Notes: a model not told the origin generated them from the letters alone. 50,992 nt of DNA from Paracoccaceae bacterium (GCA_009773375.1 WRPH01000017.1:82847-133838); one strand, 5' to 3'; counted from the stretch's first letter, positions 1-11,081 are shown. Translations and numbers: made by a program.

Positions 1-374
1 CCGTGGTGCAAAATTGGGAAGACATGTGGGCGGTGACCCGGCAAAGCTGGGTGGCCTGGCAGCTTTACGCCCGCGCCCTGGGTACCACCAGCACCACCCG
101 CAACAGCATCTACACCGCGCAGTTGGGCGCCTTTCAAGACACCAGCGACTCGGCTTCGGCGATGGATATTCAACTTCAACAGTCTTGCGCTCAGGCAAAG
201 GCAAATGGCGTAGTGGTTTACGGCATCGCGTTCGAGGCCCCAACCAATGGCCAGACCCAGATCAGGAACTGTGCCACTTCGGCCGCGCATTACTTCAACG
301 CCACCGGCCTGCAGATTCAATCTGCCTTCCGGGCCATCGCCAGCAACATCAGCCAGTTGAGGTTGACCCAATGA
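1..374 (+). CDS. TadG-like pilus protein with von Willebrand-type domain, C-terminal part only
   Basis: Partial gene, cut off by the left edge; 123 residues are visible in frame from base 3. The C-terminal sequence (VVVYGIAFEAP, then a cysteine and SAAHYFNATG) resembles the last strand and helix of the vWA-like domain of TadG-type proteins in alphaproteobacterial Flp/Tad pilus loci, where it is membrane-anchored and acts in pilus assembly or adhesion. The stop codon overlaps the start of the next gene by 4 bases (ATGA), so the two are translationally coupled. The family call relies on this short tail and on two TadE-like genes downstream; a different vWA protein is possible. Confidence 0.6.
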   Translation, partial: VVQNWEDMWAVTRQSWVAWQLYARALGTTSTTRNSIYTAQLGAFQDTSDSASAMDIQLQQSCAQAKANGVVVYGIAFEAPTNGQTQIRNCATSAAHYFNATGLQIQSAFRAIASNISQLRLTQ

Positions 375-904
375 TCCGGTTCTGCAAACGCCTCGTCCGT
401 GCCTTTCGGCGGGAAGACGGCACCGCAGCCGTCGAATTTGTCGTCGCGGTGCCGGTGCTGATCACCATCTTCATGGCCTCGTTCGAAAGCGGCTTGCTGA
501 TGACCCGGTCGATCATGCTGGAGCAATCGGTTGACATGACCATGCGCGAGTTGCGTCTGGGCCATTATCCGCTGCCCGATGCCACATTGCTGAAGCATGA
601 AATCTGCAAGCGCACCGTCATCTTCAAGGATTGCGAAACCAACATCATGATCGAGATGACCCGGATCAGCACTGCAACCTGGTCGCTGCCAACCGTCGGC
701 GTGTCTTGCGTCGACCGCGCTGAAGACATCCAGCCGGTAACGGCGCTGCAAATCGGGCAGCAGAACGATATCATGCTGGTGCGGGTCTGCGTGGTGCAAG
801 ATGCACTGTTCCCGACCACCGGCATCGGCCTTGGCCTGCCCAAGGATGGCAACGGCGGCTACGGGGTCGTCGCCATTTCCGCCTTCGTCACTGAACCGAC
901 CTGA
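371..904 (+). CDS. TadE/TadG-like pseudopilin-type membrane protein
   Basis: 177 residues. The N-terminus is a basic stretch followed by RREDGTAAVEFVVAVPVLI, the TadE signature: a glutamate five or so residues into a long hydrophobic segment (about residues 20-42), similar to a prepilin-like anchor. The rest is predicted extracytoplasmic with four cysteines. TadE-like minor pseudopilins act in assembly of Flp pili at the inner membrane. It overlaps the preceding vWA gene by 4 bases and is followed after 11 bases by a second TadE-like gene with a good GAGGAGG ribosome site, so all three form one operon. Start chosen from the coupling and the hydrophobic N-terminus. Confidence 0.75.
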   Translation: MIRFCKRLVRAFRREDGTAAVEFVVAVPVLITIFMASFESGLLMTRSIMLEQSVDMTMRELRLGHYPLPDATLLKHEICKRTVIFKDCETNIMIEMTRISTATWSLPTVGVSCVDRAEDIQPVTALQIGQQNDIMLVRVCVVQDALFPTTGIGLGLPKDGNGGYGVVAISAFVTEPT

Positions 905-915
905 GGAGGTTTCAG

Positions 916-1476
916 ATGCGTTCCCTTCTTGCCCAGTTCCGCCGGTTTGGCCGTGACGAAAGCGGCGTTCTGATGGCTGAGGCTGTCATCGTGCTGCCGT
1001 TCATGCTGTGGGCATACCTAGCGCTGTTCGTCTATTGGGATGGCTATCGGTCGATCAACACCGCGCAAAAGGCGGCCTACACCATTTCAGACATGATCTC
1101 GCGCGAGATGGTGACGCTGCCCGCCAACTACCCGACCGGCATGCGCGACCTGATGCGCTATCTGCTGGATAATGACCAATCCGTCCGCATCCGCGTGTCT
1201 TCGGTGACATGGTCGCAGGTCAACAACCGGTTCGAAGTGGATTGGTCGCGTTCGCCCGATAGCGCCATGCCGCAACTGACCACCGCATCGATTCAGGCGC
1301 TGGCACAGCGCATTCCCGATATGGCCGATGGCGACCGTGTGGTGCTGGTGGAAACCGAGGTCAGCTATCACCCTGCCTTTAACGTCGGCATGACCGATGA
1401 GGTGCTCAAGCAGTTCATCGTCACCCGGCCGCGCTTTATCCCCAAGCTGTGCCTGACAGGGGTTGTCTGCTCCTGA
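916..1476 (+). CDS. second TadE/TadG-like membrane protein
   Basis: 186 residues. The N-terminus has RDESGVLMAEAVIVLPFML at about residues 13-31, again the TadE-type hydrophobic segment with a glutamate near its start, followed by an extracytoplasmic domain. It ends in a Cys-rich tail (KLCLTGVVCS). The preceding AGGAGG at 903-908 gives a strong ribosome site with 7-base spacing. It closes the pilus operon: a GC-rich hairpin follows within 60 bases and the next gene is unrelated. In Rhodobacterales loci of this type the TadE-like genes commonly sit together with a vWA-domain TadG, as here. Exact orthology to TadE, TadF or TadG cannot be settled from sequence alone. Confidence 0.7.
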   Translation: MRSLLAQFRRFGRDESGVLMAEAVIVLPFMLWAYLALFVYWDGYRSINTAQKAAYTISDMISREMVTLPANYPTGMRDLMRYLLDNDQSVRIRVSSVTWSQVNNRFEVDWSRSPDSAMPQLTTASIQALAQRIPDMADGDRVVLVETEVSYHPAFNVGMTDEVLKQFIVTRPRFIPKLCLTGVVCS

Positions 1477-1501
1477 TCGAGAAATGCGATTGATCTGCAC
1501 G

Positions 1502-1531
1502 GGGCCTTTGCGCATTCTTGCACAGAGGCCC
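1502..1531 (+). terminator. possible hairpin terminator after the pilus operon
   Basis: GGGCCT at 1502-1507 pairs with AGGCCC at 1526-1531, with extra TGC/GCA pairing inside. There is no clear T tract, so Rho-independent termination is uncertain. It lies between the pilus operon and the pirin gene. Confidence 0.3.
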
Positions 1532-1603
1532 TTCCCATGTGCGTATTGCCGCAGAGCCGTGCTGCGCCTACCTCTGGGTCAACGCAAACAACAGGAGCCT
1601 GCC

Positions 1604-2515
1604 ATGTCTCTCCGCCCCGTTCTCAGCCAATCGCTCGCCCAACCGCATATGGAGGGCGCAGGCGTGCACCTGCACCGCGCCTTCGGCTTTGGCGATCCGA
1701 CCCAGTTTGACCCTTTCCTGCTGTTCGATGATTTCCGTGGCGATAACCCGCGCGATTATATGGCGGGTTTTCCGTGGCACCCGCATCGTGGCATCGAAAC
1801 CATAACCTATGTGTTGGCCGGGTCGGTTGACCATGGCGACAGCTTGGGCAATCACGGCACGCTGAAGGGCGGCGATGTGCAATGGATGACTGCCGGGTCT
1901 GGCATCCTGCACCAGGAAATGCCGAAGGGAAATGCCAAGGGCCAGATGCATGGCTTTCAGCTTTGGGCCAATCTGCCGAAAGCTCTGAAGATGACCAAGC
2001 CGCGCTATCAGGATGTCAAATCCAACGACATCCCGGAAATCATGGATGATGATGGCACCACGGTAAAGGTGATCGTCGGCAATTTCTGGGGCAAATCCGG
2101 CCCGGTCGATGGTATTGCCGCCGATCCGCAATATCTGGATATCTTCGTGCCGCCGGAAAAGAAGCGTACCTTCAAGATCGACACCCGCCGCCACGCCTTT
2201 GCCTATGTCTTTGACGGTGCAGGAAAGTTCGCCGACAGTGCCCGCCCGCGCGGCGTGCTGCTGGAGAAGGAATACAAGGGCGAAGAGCTGAACATCCGCG
2301 ACCTGTCCGGAAACCGCACCCTGATCGAGTTCGGCAAGGGTGATGAGATCACCGTGCAGGCCGGCCCGAACGGCATCCGCTTTTTGCTGATTTCCGGTGC
2401 GCCGATTCAGGAGCCGGTGGCGTGGCACGGCCCGATCGTGATGAACACCAAGGCCGAATTGCAGCAAGCCATGACCGAGCTGCGCAACGGTACCTTCATC
2501 AAACCGGCGCATTGA
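1604..2515 (+). CDS. pirin family protein
   Basis: 303 residues, normal for bacterial pirins (two cupin domains). The N-terminal cupin carries the metal-site pattern: FPWHPHRGIETITYVLAGSV (about residues 55-74) and later TAGSGILHQE, giving the His-His-His-Glu iron site. The C-terminal part starts around residue 180. Some bacterial pirins have quercetin 2,3-dioxygenase activity and others modulate metabolism; the substrate cannot be read here. Start at ATG 1604 is chosen because ACAGGAG lies 6-8 bases upstream and the sequence from MSLRPVL matches the usual pirin N-terminus; the frame is open further upstream to 1463 but that part overlaps the pilus gene. It is a single-gene unit. Confidence 0.9.
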   Translation: MSLRPVLSQSLAQPHMEGAGVHLHRAFGFGDPTQFDPFLLFDDFRGDNPRDYMAGFPWHPHRGIETITYVLAGSVDHGDSLGNHGTLKGGDVQWMTAGSGILHQEMPKGNAKGQMHGFQLWANLPKALKMTKPRYQDVKSNDIPEIMDDDGTTVKVIVGNFWGKSGPVDGIAADPQYLDIFVPPEKKRTFKIDTRRHAFAYVFDGAGKFADSARPRGVLLEKEYKGEELNIRDLSGNRTLIEFGKGDEITVQAGPNGIRFLLISGAPIQEPVAWHGPIVMNTKAELQQAMTELRNGTFIKPAH

Positions 2516-2546
2516 ATACCACAGGCACGCGCGGTATGCTTTGACC

Positions 2547-2756
2547 ATGACGCGTGTGCCATTCCTTTTCATGCTGCTGACAGCCTGTTCGCAGTTCCCG
2601 CAGGTTGAGACTGCGAGCACGGTGGTTGGCCCGGCCCCTGCATTGCTGCCGATGGATCAACTGATCGCGCAAACCGATCAAGGCATTCCCGGCAGCCCGC
2701 TTGCCGCCGAAGTTGCCGCCCTGCAAGCCCGCGCCACCGCCCTGCGCAATCAATAA
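2547..2756 (+). CDS. small predicted lipoprotein
   Basis: 69 residues. A short hydrophobic leader (TRVPFLFMLLTAC) ends in a lipobox LTAC, so Cys13 or thereabouts is the likely lipidated residue; the mature part is acidic/alanine-rich and contains a short helical AEVAALQARATALRN tail. No enzymatic domain is visible. Small lipoproteins of this kind are common in Rhodobacterales just upstream of hom, but I do not recognise a named family. Start taken at ATG 2547 rather than the in-frame TTG at 2541. It is 77 bases upstream of homoserine dehydrogenase on the same strand. Confidence 0.6.
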   Translation: MTRVPFLFMLLTACSQFPQVETASTVVGPAPALLPMDQLIAQTDQGIPGSPLAAEVAALQARATALRNQ

Positions 2757-2833
2757 TCCCGCAACTCGCCGCGTTGCACCCCGCGCCGCCTTCGGCTAAC
2801 ACGCGCCCAGCACACCTCAACCGGAGCAAGCCC

Positions 2834-4123
2834 ATGTCTGCCAAACCCCTGCGTCTCGGTCTCGCTGGTCTTGGCACCGTTGGCCTTGGCGTCGTCAAGA
2901 TCGTCCAGCAACATGCCGACCTGATCGCGCTGCGCACCGGCCGCGCGGTGCAGATCACCGCCGTATCTGCACGCGACAAAACCAAAAACCGCGACGCCGA
3001 CCTTTCGGCCTATGCTTGGGAAACCGACCCGGTGGCGCTGGCCAAACGCGATGATATCGACGTGTTTGTCGAGGTAATGGGTGGCCACGAAGGTGCGGCC
3101 AAACTGGCCACCGAAGCCGCCATCGCCTCCGGGAAAGACGTGGTCACCGCCAACAAGGCGCTGCTGGCGCATCACGGCCATGGCCTTGCGCTGGCCGCCG
3201 AAGCGGCAGGCCGGGTCATCCGTTTTGAGGCCGCCGTCGCAGGCGGCATTCCGGTGATCAAGGCGCTGACCGAGGGCCTTGCGGGCAACCAGATGCGCCG
3301 GGTGATGGGGGTGATGAACGGTTCTTGCAACTACATTCTGACCCGGATGCAGAACGAGGGCCTGTCTTATGCCGAAGTCTTCGACGCCGCAAACCAGCTG
3401 GGCTATCTGGAGGCCGACCCGAACCTTGATGTCGGCGGCATCGACGCGGGCCACAAGCTCAGCCTGCTCGCGGCCATCGCCTTTGGCACCAAAGTGTCGT
3501 TCGACGCGGTGGAACTGGAAGGCATCGGTGCAATTTCCATCGACGATATCCGCCTTGCCGCAGATATGGGCTACCGCATCAAACTGTTGGGCGTGGCGCA
3601 GATGACCGGGCGCGGGCTGGAACAGCGCATGACGCCCTGCCTTGTCCCCGCCGACAGCCCGCTGGGCCAGTTGCAAGGCGGCACCAACATGGTGGTGCTG
3701 GAAGGCGATTCTGTCGGCCAGATCGTCTTGCGCGGCCCCGGCGCGGGTATGGGTCCGACCGCCAGCGCGGTGATGGCCGATGTGCTGGATATCGCCCGTG
3801 GCACCCGAATTTCCACGTTTGGCCAGCCCGCAGCCAGCTTGGCCACCCCGGTAGCGGCGCAGTCAGCCACCGCCGCCAGCTATTACATGCGGATGACCCT
3901 GCTCGACAAACCCGGTGCGCTGGCGAAAATCGCCACCTGTCTGGGTGAAGCCGGCGTGTCGATCGACCAGATGCGCCAATATGGCCACGAGGGCGACAAT
4001 GCCACCGTGCTGTTGGTCACGCACAAGGCCACTCGCGCCGACATTGATCATGCCATGTCGCGGTTCGGCGGCACCGGCGTTCTGGTCGGCGCGCCCGTCG
4101 CCCTGCGCATCGAAGAAGTCTGA
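2834..4123 (+). CDS. hom: homoserine dehydrogenase
   Basis: 429 residues, the normal length for the ACT-containing form. It reduces aspartate semialdehyde to homoserine with NAD(P)H, the branch point to threonine, methionine and isoleucine. The Rossmann GLGTVG motif is at residues 12-17; the catalytic domain contains VTANKALLA and GVMNGSCNYILTRM; a C-terminal ACT domain (about residues 350-425, starting MRMTLLDKPGALAKIA) is the likely site of threonine feedback. ATG 2834 is preceded by CGGAGCAAG. It is followed after a repeat-bearing gap by glpX on the same strand, a neighbourhood seen in many Rhodobacterales. Confidence 0.97.
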   Translation: MSAKPLRLGLAGLGTVGLGVVKIVQQHADLIALRTGRAVQITAVSARDKTKNRDADLSAYAWETDPVALAKRDDIDVFVEVMGGHEGAAKLATEAAIASGKDVVTANKALLAHHGHGLALAAEAAGRVIRFEAAVAGGIPVIKALTEGLAGNQMRRVMGVMNGSCNYILTRMQNEGLSYAEVFDAANQLGYLEADPNLDVGGIDAGHKLSLLAAIAFGTKVSFDAVELEGIGAISIDDIRLAADMGYRIKLLGVAQMTGRGLEQRMTPCLVPADSPLGQLQGGTNMVVLEGDSVGQIVLRGPGAGMGPTASAVMADVLDIARGTRISTFGQPAASLATPVAAQSATAASYYMRMTLLDKPGALAKIATCLGEAGVSIDQMRQYGHEGDNATVLLVTHKATRADIDHAMSRFGGTGVLVGAPVALRIEEV

Positions 4124-4147
4124 TCCACGCCGCGACGGGTTCACATC

Positions 4148-4221
4148 CTCTCTGCACAAATATCCCACGGGGGGCAGCGATTTCCCCGCGGGAAAATCGC
4201 TGTGGGGGTGTGAAACCCCCA
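4148..4221. repeat. dispersed palindromic repeat, copy 1 (type B)
   Basis: Modular repeat in the hom-glpX gap. It has an outer end with AAATATCCCACGGGG (about 4158-4172), an inner hairpin AGCGATTTCCCCGCGGG... closing with AAAATCGCT (4176-4201), and a terminal hairpin GGGGGTGTGAAACCCCC (4204-4220). The same three-part plan recurs at 41953-42030 and 50671-50750, with a different inner hairpin. The remaining gap to glpX (4222-4387) shows nothing else I can support. Confidence 0.75.
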
Positions 4222-4387
4222 CGCGCTCGTTCCACAAGACCATCGCGGCCAGTGTTCGCCAAATCTTGGGGTCAAACACTGTCTGGCAACAGCCGCCGTC
4301 TTTACGCACGATGTTAGCGCCACCAACCTTGCCGCCCGCTCCCCCCGTCGCTATGGGATGGAGCATACCCCTGCACAGGATACCGCT

Positions 4388-5353
4388 ATGGCCGACGCAA
4401 CTGATTTTCAAGACCGCATGCTTTCCCTCGGCCTCGCCCGTGTCTCAGAGGCGGCAGCTCTTGCCTCGGCCAAACTCGTCGGACGCGGCGATGAGAAAGC
4501 TGCCGATCAGGCAGCGGTCAACGCCATGCGCGATCAGCTGAATTTGTTGGATATTGCTGGTGTGGTGGTCATCGGTGAAGGCGAACGCGACGAAGCACCG
4601 ATGCTGTTCATTGGCGAAGAGGTCGGCACTGGCAAAGGTCCGGCGGTGGATATCGCGCTCGACCCGCTGGAAGGCACCACGCTGACCGCCAAAGACATGC
4701 CGAACGCGCTGACAGTGATTGCCATGGCGCCGCGCGGCACCCTGCTGCACGCGCCTGATGTTTATATGGAAAAGCTGGCGATCGGCCCCGGCTTCGCGCC
4801 CGATACGGTGACGCTGGATATGACTCCGGCGCAACGCATCCGCGCACTGGCCCGCGCCAAGGGCGTTGCCTCGGATGAAATCACCGTCTGCATTCTGGAA
4901 CGCCCGCGCCATGAAAAGCTGATTGCCGAAGTCCGCTCTACTGGCGCTGCGATCCGGCTGATCACCGATGGGGATGTGGCGGGCGTGATCCATTGCGCGG
5001 AAAGCGACATCACCGGCATCGACATGTATATGGGCTCCGGCGGCGCACCCGAAGGCGTGCTGGCGGCAAGTGCGCTGAAGTGCATGGGCGGTCAGATTTA
5101 CGGCCAACTGTTGTTTCGCAACGACGACGAAAGGCAGCGCGCCTACAAGGCAGGGATCACCGACCTGAACCGCATCTACACCCGTGACGAGATGGTAACG
5201 GCAGACGTGATCTTTGCCGCAACCGGCGTGACGCAAGGCTCGATTCTGGCTGGCATCAAGGTTGAGGCTGGTTGGGTGACCACCGAGACGATCTTGATGC
5301 GATCCAAAACCGGCTCGGTGCGGCGGATGTTGTATAAAAGCCCGCTGAAATAA
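4388..5353 (+). CDS. glpX: class II fructose-1,6-bisphosphatase
   Basis: 321 residues, the usual GlpX length. It hydrolyses fructose 1,6-bisphosphate in gluconeogenesis; in autotrophs the family may also take sedoheptulose 1,7-bisphosphate. Visible motifs: GEGERDEAPM at about residues 63-72, DPLEGTT at about 92-98 (the metal-binding Asp/Glu/Thr motif of the Li-sensitive phosphatase fold) and GSGGAPEGVLAASALKCMGG at about 219-238. ATG 4388 is preferred because ACAGGA lies 7 bases upstream; in-frame ATGs at 4358 and further upstream would add a non-conserved extension. Placement next to hom and recJ fits a housekeeping gluconeogenic role. Confidence 0.95.
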   Translation: MADATDFQDRMLSLGLARVSEAAALASAKLVGRGDEKAADQAAVNAMRDQLNLLDIAGVVVIGEGERDEAPMLFIGEEVGTGKGPAVDIALDPLEGTTLTAKDMPNALTVIAMAPRGTLLHAPDVYMEKLAIGPGFAPDTVTLDMTPAQRIRALARAKGVASDEITVCILERPRHEKLIAEVRSTGAAIRLITDGDVAGVIHCAESDITGIDMYMGSGGAPEGVLAASALKCMGGQIYGQLLFRNDDERQRAYKAGITDLNRIYTRDEMVTADVIFAATGVTQGSILAGIKVEAGWVTTETILMRSKTGSVRRMLYKSPLK

Positions 5354-5363
5354 TCGGTTAAAC

Positions 5364-5407
5364 GATTTCTGTATAGAAATCGTGCCCGGAATTTGTTCAA
5401 ATTCCGC
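5364..5407. other. two adjacent AT-rich hairpins between glpX and recJ
   Basis: ACGATTTCTGTATAGAAATCGT (broken as two 9-base arms ACGATTTCT and AGAAATCGT around GTAT, 5364-5385) is followed at once by CGGAATTTG TT CAAATTCCG (5388-5407). Both are perfect inverted repeats. They could end glpX transcription or form an operator; no T tract follows. Confidence 0.5.
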
Positions 5408-5443
5408 CTTGCCCTGCTGCACGGGCTGGGGCACAGCTAAGGC

Positions 5444-7186
5444 ATGATCCAACGTGCCTTTCTTGCTGTCGAAGACTCGCTGACCCACCGCCGCTGGGTC
5501 GGCCCCAACCTCGAATCCGAACGGCTGGCCGAGGCGATGGCGCAGATCACCCGGCTGCCGCTGGCACTTTGCGCCACGTTGGTTGCGCGCGGTGTCACCC
5601 CACAAGATGCCCCTGCGTTTCTTGCGCCGCAGCTGCGCGACCTGTTGCCCGACCCGCTGCGGATGAAGGATATGGGACGCGCCGCCTCCCGCTTCCTGCA
5701 CGCCCTGAAAACCCGGCAACGCCTGGCGATCTTTGCCGATTATGACGTTGACGGGGGCTCATCGGCAGCGCTTCTGATCGTCTGGCTGCGAGCGATGGGG
5801 GCGCAGGCGACGCTCTATATCCCCGACCGCATTGACGAAGGCTACGGCCCGAATATTCCGGCGATGGCCGAGTTGGGCGCCGCGCATGATCTGATCCTGT
5901 GTGTCGATTGCGGCACGCTCAGCCACGACCCGATTGCGGCGGCAAAATGTGATGTTGTGGTGCTGGATCACCACTTGGGCGGTGAAACCCTGCCCCCCGC
6001 TTTTGCCGTGGTAAACCCGAACCGGCAAGACGAAGACGGCGAGCTTGGCCATCTTTGCGCCGCCTCAGTGGTATTTCTGATGCTGGTCGAAGCCAACCGG
6101 CAGTTGCGCGCCGAAGGCGTGCAGGGGCCCGATCTGATGGCGCTGCTGGATCTGGTGGCGCTGGCCACCGTCGCCGATGTGGCCCCGCTGATCGGGGTCA
6201 ACCGCGCCTTCGTCCGTCAGGGCCTGAAGGTGATGGCGCGGCGCGAGCGCATCGGCCTGCGCGCGCTGGCCGACATTGCCCGGATGGATCAGGCCCCTAC
6301 CCCCTACGCTCTGGGCTTTCTACTAGGCCCACGCGTCAATGCTGGTGGGCGCATAGGCCAAGCCGACCTTGGCGCACGCTTGCTGGCTACCGACAATCCC
6401 ACCGAAGCAACCGCTTTGGCAGAACGGCTGGATGTTCTGAACACCGAACGCCGCGACATCGAAGCACGGGTGCGAGAAGAGGCTTTGGCGCAGGCAGAAA
6501 TGCGCGGCCTTGACGGCCCGCTGGTCTGGGCTGCGGGCGAAGGCTGGCATCCCGGCGTCGTCGGGATCGTCGCTGCGCGTCTGAAAGAAGCCACCCACCG
6601 CCCCGCCGTCGTCATCGGGCTGGACGGAGCCGAGGGCAAAGGCTCTGCGCGCTCGGTATCAGGCGTTGATCTGGGTGCCGCAGTGCATCGCGTGGCGGCC
6701 GAGGGGCTGTTGATCAAGGGCGGCGGCCACAAGATGGCCGCTGGCCTGACCGTCGCACGCGACAAGCTGGAAGCGGCGATGGCCCGGCTGGGTGAGCTTT
6801 TGGCCAAGCAAGGCGCGGGTGCCGGCGGGCGCGAAGATCTGCGCATCGACAGTTTGCTTGCAACCTCTGCCGCAACCCCCGGATTTGTCGAGCAAATCGA
6901 AGCTGCCGGTCCCTTCGGTGCCGCCGCCCCCGCCCCGCGCTTCGTCTTTGCCGACATGGCCGTGACCACCCATCGGGTGGGGGCATCACACCTGAAAATC
7001 TCGTTTGGCGACGGCATGGGCAGCCGGATTGAAGGCATCGCTTTCGGCGCGTTTGATACCAGCCTTGGCCCCGCTCTGGAAAACGCTGGCCACCAACGTT
7101 TCCACTTGGCCGGGCGATTGGAGCTGAACACTTGGGGCGGACGCAGCAAGGTGCAACTTCGTCTGGAAGATGCTGCAAAAGCGTGA
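5444..7186 (+). CDS. recJ: single-stranded-DNA-specific exonuclease RecJ
   Basis: 580 residues, standard RecJ size. A 5'-to-3' ssDNA exonuclease of recombination and mismatch repair. DHH phosphoesterase motifs are present: ADYDVDG at about residues 98-104 (motif I), CVDCGT, DHHLG at about 175-179 (motif III), and the DHHA1 domain with KGGGHKMAAGLTV at about 425-437; the C-terminal OB-fold lies around residues 460-575. A small variation is GGSS after motif I where many RecJ have ITS. ATG 5444 is the first start of the frame. It is followed by a tRNA gene. A housekeeping DNA-repair gene with no sign of transfer. Confidence 0.95.
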   Translation: MIQRAFLAVEDSLTHRRWVGPNLESERLAEAMAQITRLPLALCATLVARGVTPQDAPAFLAPQLRDLLPDPLRMKDMGRAASRFLHALKTRQRLAIFADYDVDGGSSAALLIVWLRAMGAQATLYIPDRIDEGYGPNIPAMAELGAAHDLILCVDCGTLSHDPIAAAKCDVVVLDHHLGGETLPPAFAVVNPNRQDEDGELGHLCAASVVFLMLVEANRQLRAEGVQGPDLMALLDLVALATVADVAPLIGVNRAFVRQGLKVMARRERIGLRALADIARMDQAPTPYALGFLLGPRVNAGGRIGQADLGARLLATDNPTEATALAERLDVLNTERRDIEARVREEALAQAEMRGLDGPLVWAAGEGWHPGVVGIVAARLKEATHRPAVVIGLDGAEGKGSARSVSGVDLGAAVHRVAAEGLLIKGGGHKMAAGLTVARDKLEAAMARLGELLAKQGAGAGGREDLRIDSLLATSAATPGFVEQIEAAGPFGAAAPAPRFVFADMAVTTHRVGASHLKISFGDGMGSRIEGIAFGAFDTSLGPALENAGHQRFHLAGRLELNTWGGRSKVQLRLEDAAKA

Positions 7187-7240
7187 TTTTTCCTCTTGCG
7201 AGTCACCCCATCAGCCCTTAAAGAACGCCTCACCTACAGT

Positions 7241-7315
7241 GGCCCGTTCGTCTATCGGTTAGGACATCTGGTTTTCAACCAGGCAAGAGGGGTTCGACTC
7301 CCCTACGGGCTGCCA
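7241..7315 (+). tRNA. tRNA-Glu (anticodon TTC)
   Basis: 75 bases including an encoded CCA. Acceptor stem GGCCCGT pairs with ACGGGCT (with one G-T at the end), discriminator G, then CCA. Anticodon stem-loop CTGGT-TTTCAA-CCAG puts TTC in the anticodon; the T-arm is GAGGGGTTCGACTCCCC. It stands alone between recJ and the gene-free stretch before katG. Confidence 0.97.
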
Positions 7316-7752
7316 CTTCCCCCGAAAAATCTCTATTTGCCAAGAAGTTAACGCCTCAGTTGCTGTCTGTGGTTGCTTGCTTTGCCTTTGTCAGGCAATG
7401 CTTTGTCGGCGGGTTTTTCCGGCTCAGAAGGTTTTGGGCTGCTGCATGTCGGGATGTGATTGCATTGCCAAGGCCCAGTTGTGTTGCTTGCAGCAATCAG
7501 GCGGGGCCAGCCTCGGTGCAATATCCTGGCAAAAGCGATGCCAGATCGGCTGCATGCCGCGTGGCTTGACCACTGCACTGGGAACAGGGCTGGTTTTGGT
7601 CGCATTGGGGGCGGCCTGCTTGCACTTGAGCGTGTCTGCGGCGCGCTGAGGCTCTGGGGACCATATTTCACCCCGGTTGCCTGCCAACTGCACCACCGCC
7701 GTGACGTGCTCCTCACCGACCTGCCTCGCAGGATATCGCATCCGGCAGGCGA
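7316..7752. other. stretch without a supportable gene
   Basis: About 440 bases between tRNA-Glu and the katG terminator. Several short open frames exist on both strands but none has a convincing ribosome site, recognisable domain or Rhodobacterales-like third-position pattern. The minus frame 7424-7786 and the adjoining lysine/proline-rich minus frame ending at 7348 would join only through a frameshift, so a decayed small gene is possible. The 3' end of a tRNA is a common integration site, but I see no integrase or direct repeat of the tRNA end here. Confidence 0.4.
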
Positions 7753-7786
7753 GAAAAGTTGGGGCAAAGCGAATGCCCTGCCCCAA
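7753..7786 (-). terminator. Rho-independent terminator of katG
   Basis: On the minus strand TTGGGGCA (7779-7786) pairs with TGCCCCAA (7759-7766), followed by CTTTTCTC. It lies 17 bases past the katG stop codon. Confidence 0.75.
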
Positions 7787-7802
7787 CCATCACTTTTGAT
7801 GA

Positions 7803-10166
<2,364 letters not shown>

Positions 10167-11081
10167 ATGCAAAATCTAACGCTGAAGCAGCTGCGCTACT
10201 TTGAAGCCCTCTCGCTGCATGGCCATTTTGGCCGCGCCGCCGATGTCTGTTCCATCTCGCAACCGGCGCTGTCGATGCAGATCAAGGAACTGGAAGAAAC
10301 CCTTGGCACCCGGCTGTTTGAACGCAGCGCAAGGCAGGTGCGGCTGACCCACTTCGGCGAGGAATTTTTATCACGCGTGCAAGCCATCTTGCGCGCGGTC
10401 GAGGAACTGGACGATCTGGCCCGCGCCTCGCGCGCGCAATTGATCGGGCGGTTGCGCCTTGGCATCATCCCAACGGTGGCGCCCTATCTGCTTCCCACCC
10501 TGATCGGGCAGTTGACGCAAGCCAACGCCAGCCTTGATATCCACATCCGCGAAACCCTGACGCAAAAGCTGCTGCAAGAACTGGCAGAAGGTCGACTTGA
10601 TACCGCCATCGTCGCCCTGCCGGTTTCAGAACCTTCACTGACCGAGGTGCCGCTGTTTTCCGAAGATTTCGTGCTGGTGCGCCCGCAGGCCGATGCTGCG
10701 AAACCTGTGCCCAGCCGCGAATCCTTGCGCGAAATGCGGCTGTTGCTGCTGGAGGAAGGTCACTGTTTCCGCGATCAGGCGCTGTCGTTTTGCAGCCTGC
10801 AAGCGGTGTCGCCGCGCGAATTGCTGGACGGCAGCTCGCTATCAACACTGGTGCAGATGGTGGGTGCGGGCATCGGCGTGACGTTGATCCCGGAAATGGC
10901 GGTGGCAGTGGAAACCCGGTCGGCGGCAGTATCAATCGCGCGCTTTTCCGGGCTGCAACCCAGCCGCACCATCGGCATGATCTGGCGCAAGACCAGCCCG
11001 TTGGCCAAACAACTGGCGCAAATCGCCGAGGTGGTGCGCGGCTCAGCCGCAGCATTGCGCTCCCACCACGCGCAGGCCTAG
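10167..11081 (+). CDS. oxyR: LysR-family peroxide regulator OxyR
   Basis: 304 residues. The N-terminal winged helix-turn-helix (residues 1-60, LTLKQLRYFEALSLHGHFGRAADVCSISQPALS) is typical LysR. The effector domain has the two redox cysteines in the expected OxyR arrangement: EEGHCFRDQALSFC, i.e. Cys-x8-Cys at about residues 199-208, which form a disulfide on peroxide exposure. Activates katG, which is divergent. Start at ATG 10167, the only start that keeps the full HTH. The stop overlaps the 3' end of the convergent ureohydrolase gene by 4 bases. OxyR rather than a generic LysR is supported by the cysteine pair and the katG neighbour. Confidence 0.92.
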   Translation: MQNLTLKQLRYFEALSLHGHFGRAADVCSISQPALSMQIKELEETLGTRLFERSARQVRLTHFGEEFLSRVQAILRAVEELDDLARASRAQLIGRLRLGIIPTVAPYLLPTLIGQLTQANASLDIHIRETLTQKLLQELAEGRLDTAIVALPVSEPSLTEVPLFSEDFVLVRPQADAAKPVPSRESLREMRLLLLEEGHCFRDQALSFCSLQAVSPRELLDGSSLSTLVQMVGAGIGVTLIPEMAVAVETRSAAVSIARFSGLQPSRTIGMIWRKTSPLAKQLAQIAEVVRGSAAALRSHHAQA

